From JBBIPA01 sp037443085 (lineage in GTDB: Bacteria > Chloroflexota > Dehalococcoidia > GIF9 > UBA5629): a stretch of DNA of 25,313 nt. Every line of letters begins with the position of its first letter. Position 1 is the first letter of the stretch. The stretch lies in contig JBBIPA010000033.1 in NCBI GenBank assembly GCA_037443085.1, positions 1 to 25,313 on the forward strand. The letters run 5' to 3'. Below the pieces are notes generated by a model, which worked only from the letters and a program-made list of their open reading frames with translations, was not told where the DNA came from and did not search any database. Of this stretch, positions 23,225 through 25,313 are shown piece by piece. A program made the translations under genes and the position numbers.

Positions 23225-24226
23225 ATGTCAAGAGTAATCGATGTCCACACCACATTGTACCCCAGGATATGGCTGGACCACCTGGAGCAGAAAAAAGGCT
23301 CACTGAGGCTGGAAAGAACTGGCCCCACCTCAATGAAAATATTTGTGAGCAATTATGCGGTCAGCCACATTGAACGGCCCGGGCATTATGACCCTGATTC
23401 CAGGCTAAAGGACATGGATAAGGCGGGCATCGATACCCAGATAGTGGCAGTGAGCGTCCCCAGCGTGGAAATACTGGAGCCACGTGAAGGCGTGGAATGG
23501 GCTAAGAGAATCAATGATTATTTCGCCGAGATGACACAGAAGTACAAGGGACGTCTCTACGCGTACATGACATTGCCCTACCAGGACGTGGATGCCACAC
23601 TGAAAGAAATTGACCGGGCACACGAGGAATTGAAGCTCAAGGGCATTCAGATGTTTTCTAACCTCAACGGTAAACCTATTTCCTCTCCTGAGTTTCTCCC
23701 TATCTATGCCAAGGCCGAGGAATACGACCTGCCTATTTTCTTGCACCCCGCCTCACCACTTACCATTGAAATCATGCGGGCGCATAAGGTATCCGCCTCA
23801 CTCTATGGCTTCCTGTTTGACACCACGGTGGCTGTGATGAGCCTGATCTGGCAGGGAGTTCTGGAAAAACATCCCAATCTAAAGATAATCCATGCTCATC
23901 TGGGAGCATACGTTCCTTACACCGTGGGCAGGCTAAACGACTGCTGGAGGAATTTTTCCGGGGAACTGGGGCTAAAACTGAAGAAGTTGCCGTCGGAATA
24001 CTATCAGAGCCAGGTATACATTGACACCATATCCTACTTTGTGCCGGCGATGAAGTGCGCTCACGAGTTCATGGGCACCGACCATATCCTGCTGGGAACC
24101 GACTATGCCCATGTCATCGGTGACCTGGAGAACGCCATCGACTGGGTCAAGAAGTTCGGTCTCTCGAAGAAAGATACTGACAAAATACTTGGCGGCAACG
24201 CAGCCAAGCTGTTTAAACTGGAGTAG
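23225..24226 (+). CDS. Amidohydrolase-2 family protein (ACMSD/decarboxylase-like) with altered HxH motif
   Basis: This family (PF04909) uses one bound metal to decarboxylate or hydrolyse aromatic and related acids, as in ACMSD and resorcylate decarboxylases. The 333-residue protein has the expected TIM-barrel landmarks: an N-terminal VIDVHTTLYP, LKDMDKAGIDTQIVAVS, YAYMTLPYQDVDATLKEI, LPIFLHPASP, a conserved LKIIHAHLGAYVPYTVGRL, and the C-terminal LLGTDYAHVIGDLENAIDWV with the metal-binding Asp. The N-terminal metal motif is normally HxH (or ExH); here it is H8-T-T10, so one ligand is missing. AAGGAG before ATG 23225 supports the start. It follows the dehydrogenase by 72 bases and probably acts on the same compound or a product of it. 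Confidence 0.85.
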   Translation: MSRVIDVHTTLYPRIWLDHLEQKKGSLRLERTGPTSMKIFVSNYAVSHIERPGHYDPDSRLKDMDKAGIDTQIVAVSVPSVEILEPREGVEWAKRINDYFAEMTQKYKGRLYAYMTLPYQDVDATLKEIDRAHEELKLKGIQMFSNLNGKPISSPEFLPIYAKAEEYDLPIFLHPASPLTIEIMRAHKVSASLYGFLFDTTVAVMSLIWQGVLEKHPNLKIIHAHLGAYVPYTVGRLNDCWRNFSGELGLKLKKLPSEYYQSQVYIDTISYFVPAMKCAHEFMGTDHILLGTDYAHVIGDLENAIDWVKKFGLSKKDTDKILGGNAAKLFKLE

Positions 24227-24232
24227 TCCCCG

Positions 24233-24263
24233 TTTTCACATCCCCCGAGCGGGGATGTGAAAA
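24233..24263. terminator. Bidirectional terminator between convergent genes
   Basis: TTTTCACATCCCC (24233-24245) and GGGGATGTGAAAA (24251-24263) form a perfect 13-bp stem with a five-base loop. The stem has A/T-rich ends on both sides, so it can serve the amidohydrolase transcript (+), ending at 24226, and the SDR transcript (-), ending at 24273. Confidence 0.75.
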
Positions 24264-24272
24264 ATCACCTGC

Positions 24273-25115
24273 TTAAAGCGACATAAGTAAACCACCATTA
24301 ACATTTAAGGACTGTCCTGTGATGTAGGAAGCCTCTTCTGAAGCCAAGAAAGCAACCATATTAGCAACATCAGCAGGTGCAGTAAGCCTACCAAGCGGGT
24401 TTGCGGCAATACGCTGATTCACTAATTGCTCTCTTAGTTCACTGGAAAGCATGTCTCTTAACCGGGCTTGATTTTCTAAGTGTTCGTCACCAAGGCTAGT
24501 ATTCGCAAACGATGGGCATACAGAATTGACAGCTATATTATAGAGAGCCAATTCCAGGGCAAGACTTTGTGTTAAGCCAAGAACCCCAAATTTAGAGGCA
24601 CAATAGGCCATATTCCCGTTACCACTTCCCACCTTGCCAAAATCAGATGCAATATTAATTATTTTCCCCCCTCTATTATTTTTAATCATTTCACGAGCTA
24701 CTGCTCTGGAACAAAAGAAGGTGCCAGTCAGGTTCACCGCAATGTTCATGTCCCAAATCTCATCGGTAATGTGTTCAATCTCTCCAAATATATGAACAGC
24801 AGCATTATTAACCAGAATGTCTATGTGTTCAAACTTGTCCAAAACTATCTCAACCATGGCACTAACTTGTTCTGATTTAGTAATGTCGCAGGTCACGGCA
24901 AATGCCCGTTTGCCAACAGCCTCGATTTCCTCTTTAACACTGTCCAATCCTTTCCAACCTTCGGCTTTATCTTTGTCATGAGGTGAGACATTATATTTAT
25001 CCAAAATTACTATATCTGCTCCATCACGAGCCAGACGTACGGATATAGCATGACCAAATCCCTGCTTACTAGCTGCCCCAGTGACTAGCGCTACTTTGTT
25101 ATTCAAACGGCACAT
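24273..25115 (-). CDS. Short-chain dehydrogenase/reductase (SDR), classical type
   Basis: The protein is an NAD(P)-dependent oxidoreductase of the classical SDR family. From ATG 25113-25115 it has 280 residues. The cofactor loop is TGAASKQGFGHAI (from about residue 12), ILVNNAAV follows, and the catalytic triad is Ser in INIASDFG with Tyr and Lys in MAYCASKFG (about S157, Y171, K175). The C-terminal AFLASEEASYITGQSLNVNG is typical. An insertion after the second strand (LDKYNVSPHDKDKAEGWKGL) is longer than usual. A GTG nine bases upstream could start translation, but it falls inside AGGTGA, which is well placed as the ribosome site of the ATG, so I chose the ATG. It probably oxidises an alcohol or hydroxy acid; the substrate is unknown. 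Confidence 0.9.
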   Translation of the reverse strand: MCRLNNKVALVTGAASKQGFGHAISVRLARDGADIVILDKYNVSPHDKDKAEGWKGLDSVKEEIEAVGKRAFAVTCDITKSEQVSAMVEIVLDKFEHIDILVNNAAVHIFGEIEHITDEIWDMNIAVNLTGTFFCSRAVAREMIKNNRGGKIINIASDFGKVGSGNGNMAYCASKFGVLGLTQSLALELALYNIAVNSVCPSFANTSLGDEHLENQARLRDMLSSELREQLVNQRIAANPLGRLTAPADVANMVAFLASEEASYITGQSLNVNGGLLMSL

Positions 25116-25190
25116 AGTGGTCACCTAATGAACATTTAAAAATCACTTAGTTTTCATGTGAAGATAAATACCACTAAAAAAGTTATTGTG

Positions 25191-25313
25191 CTAATTACTA
25201 CTTGGGGGGTGCTTAATTAAACTGATAATAATTACACTGGTAATACTTAATACTCCAGATATAAGGAATGCTATTTGGTAATCGTTAGTTATATCATAAA
25301 AATAACCGGCCAG
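25191..25313 (-). CDS. C-terminal end of a predicted MFS transporter, cut by the window edge
   Basis: On the minus strand the frame is open from the window end to TAG at 25191-25193, giving 40 residues. It reads LAGYFYDITNDYQIAFLI and then SGVLSITSVIIISLIKHP. This matches the usual end of major facilitator transporters: AGYIYDxTGSYxxAF at the start of helix 12, a hydrophobic helix, then a short basic tail. It stops 75 bases before the SDR start on the same strand, so the two may be co-transcribed. An organic-acid exporter or symporter would fit the neighbourhood. The call rests on 40 residues only. Confidence 0.65.
   Translation of the reverse strand: MAGYFYDITNDYQIAFLISGVLSITSVIIISLIKHPPSSN

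Noticed and set aside
1..25313. CRISPR arrays, tRNA genes, insertion sequences, integrases, defence genes
   Set aside because: I looked for regularly spaced repeats, cloverleaf-like segments, and transposase or nuclease motifs and saw none I could support.

Overview
This window looks like a chromosomal segment of an anaerobic bacterium, most likely a member of the Chloroflexota near Dehalococcoidia. That placement is inferred from the gene mix: HisZ next to HisG, a slipin/long-NfeD pair, BioY with a biotin ligase that has no DNA-binding domain, a TAXI-type TRAP lipoprotein with a Pro/Ala linker, and PKD-type lipoproteins. It is not based on a marker-gene tree. Most genes have Gram-positive-like AGGAG ribosome sites, TTG/GTG starts are common, and genes are tightly packed on both strands.

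Positions 1-3627 (+) hold a purine operon that appears to be decaying. purD, purB and purS are intact. purE is a 48-codon N-terminal stub with an apparent frameshift. purC is an open frame that joins its N-terminal third directly to its C-terminal tail, without the catalytic middle. A 19-codon, very basic ORF with a good ribosome site precedes purD. Positions 3618-8648 carry a multidomain lipoprotein and a Sir2 deacylase (-), a monofunctional biotin ligase (+), and the slipin/NfeD membrane pair (-).

Positions 8706-14482 (+) form a histidine operon, hisZ-hisG-hisD-hisC-hisB, with a recognisable promoter. HisG is 480 residues long because two HisG domains are fused. The first domain keeps the N-terminal LPKG motif but has lost the PRPP loop; the second shows the opposite pattern. 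hisA, hisF, hisH and hisI/E are not in the window.

Positions 14479-18698 (-) hold a housekeeping block: the S41 protease CtpA, the RNase P RNA (rnpB) with its own promoter, RNase HI, a coiled-coil zinc-ribbon protein, a metallo-beta-lactamase-fold hydrolase, and the biotin transporter BioY. A back-to-back promoter pair around 18737-18813 separates bioY from the next region.

Positions 18978-25313 look like an accessory carboxylate uptake and catabolism cluster: a TAXI TRAP binding lipoprotein, an intergenic hairpin, a fused TRAP permease, a D-2-hydroxyacid dehydrogenase and an ACMSD-like amidohydrolase (+). A bidirectional terminator follows, then an SDR oxidoreductase and the C-terminal end of what looks like an MFS transporter (-), cut by the window edge. 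The substrate cannot be read from sequence.

I saw no CRISPR array, insertion sequence, tRNA, phage gene or obvious defence system. The most unusual items are the reciprocally degenerate tandem HisG, the gutted purC and purE genes, and three predicted metalloenzymes (RNase HI, the MBL hydrolase and the amidohydrolase) that each lack one canonical metal ligand.
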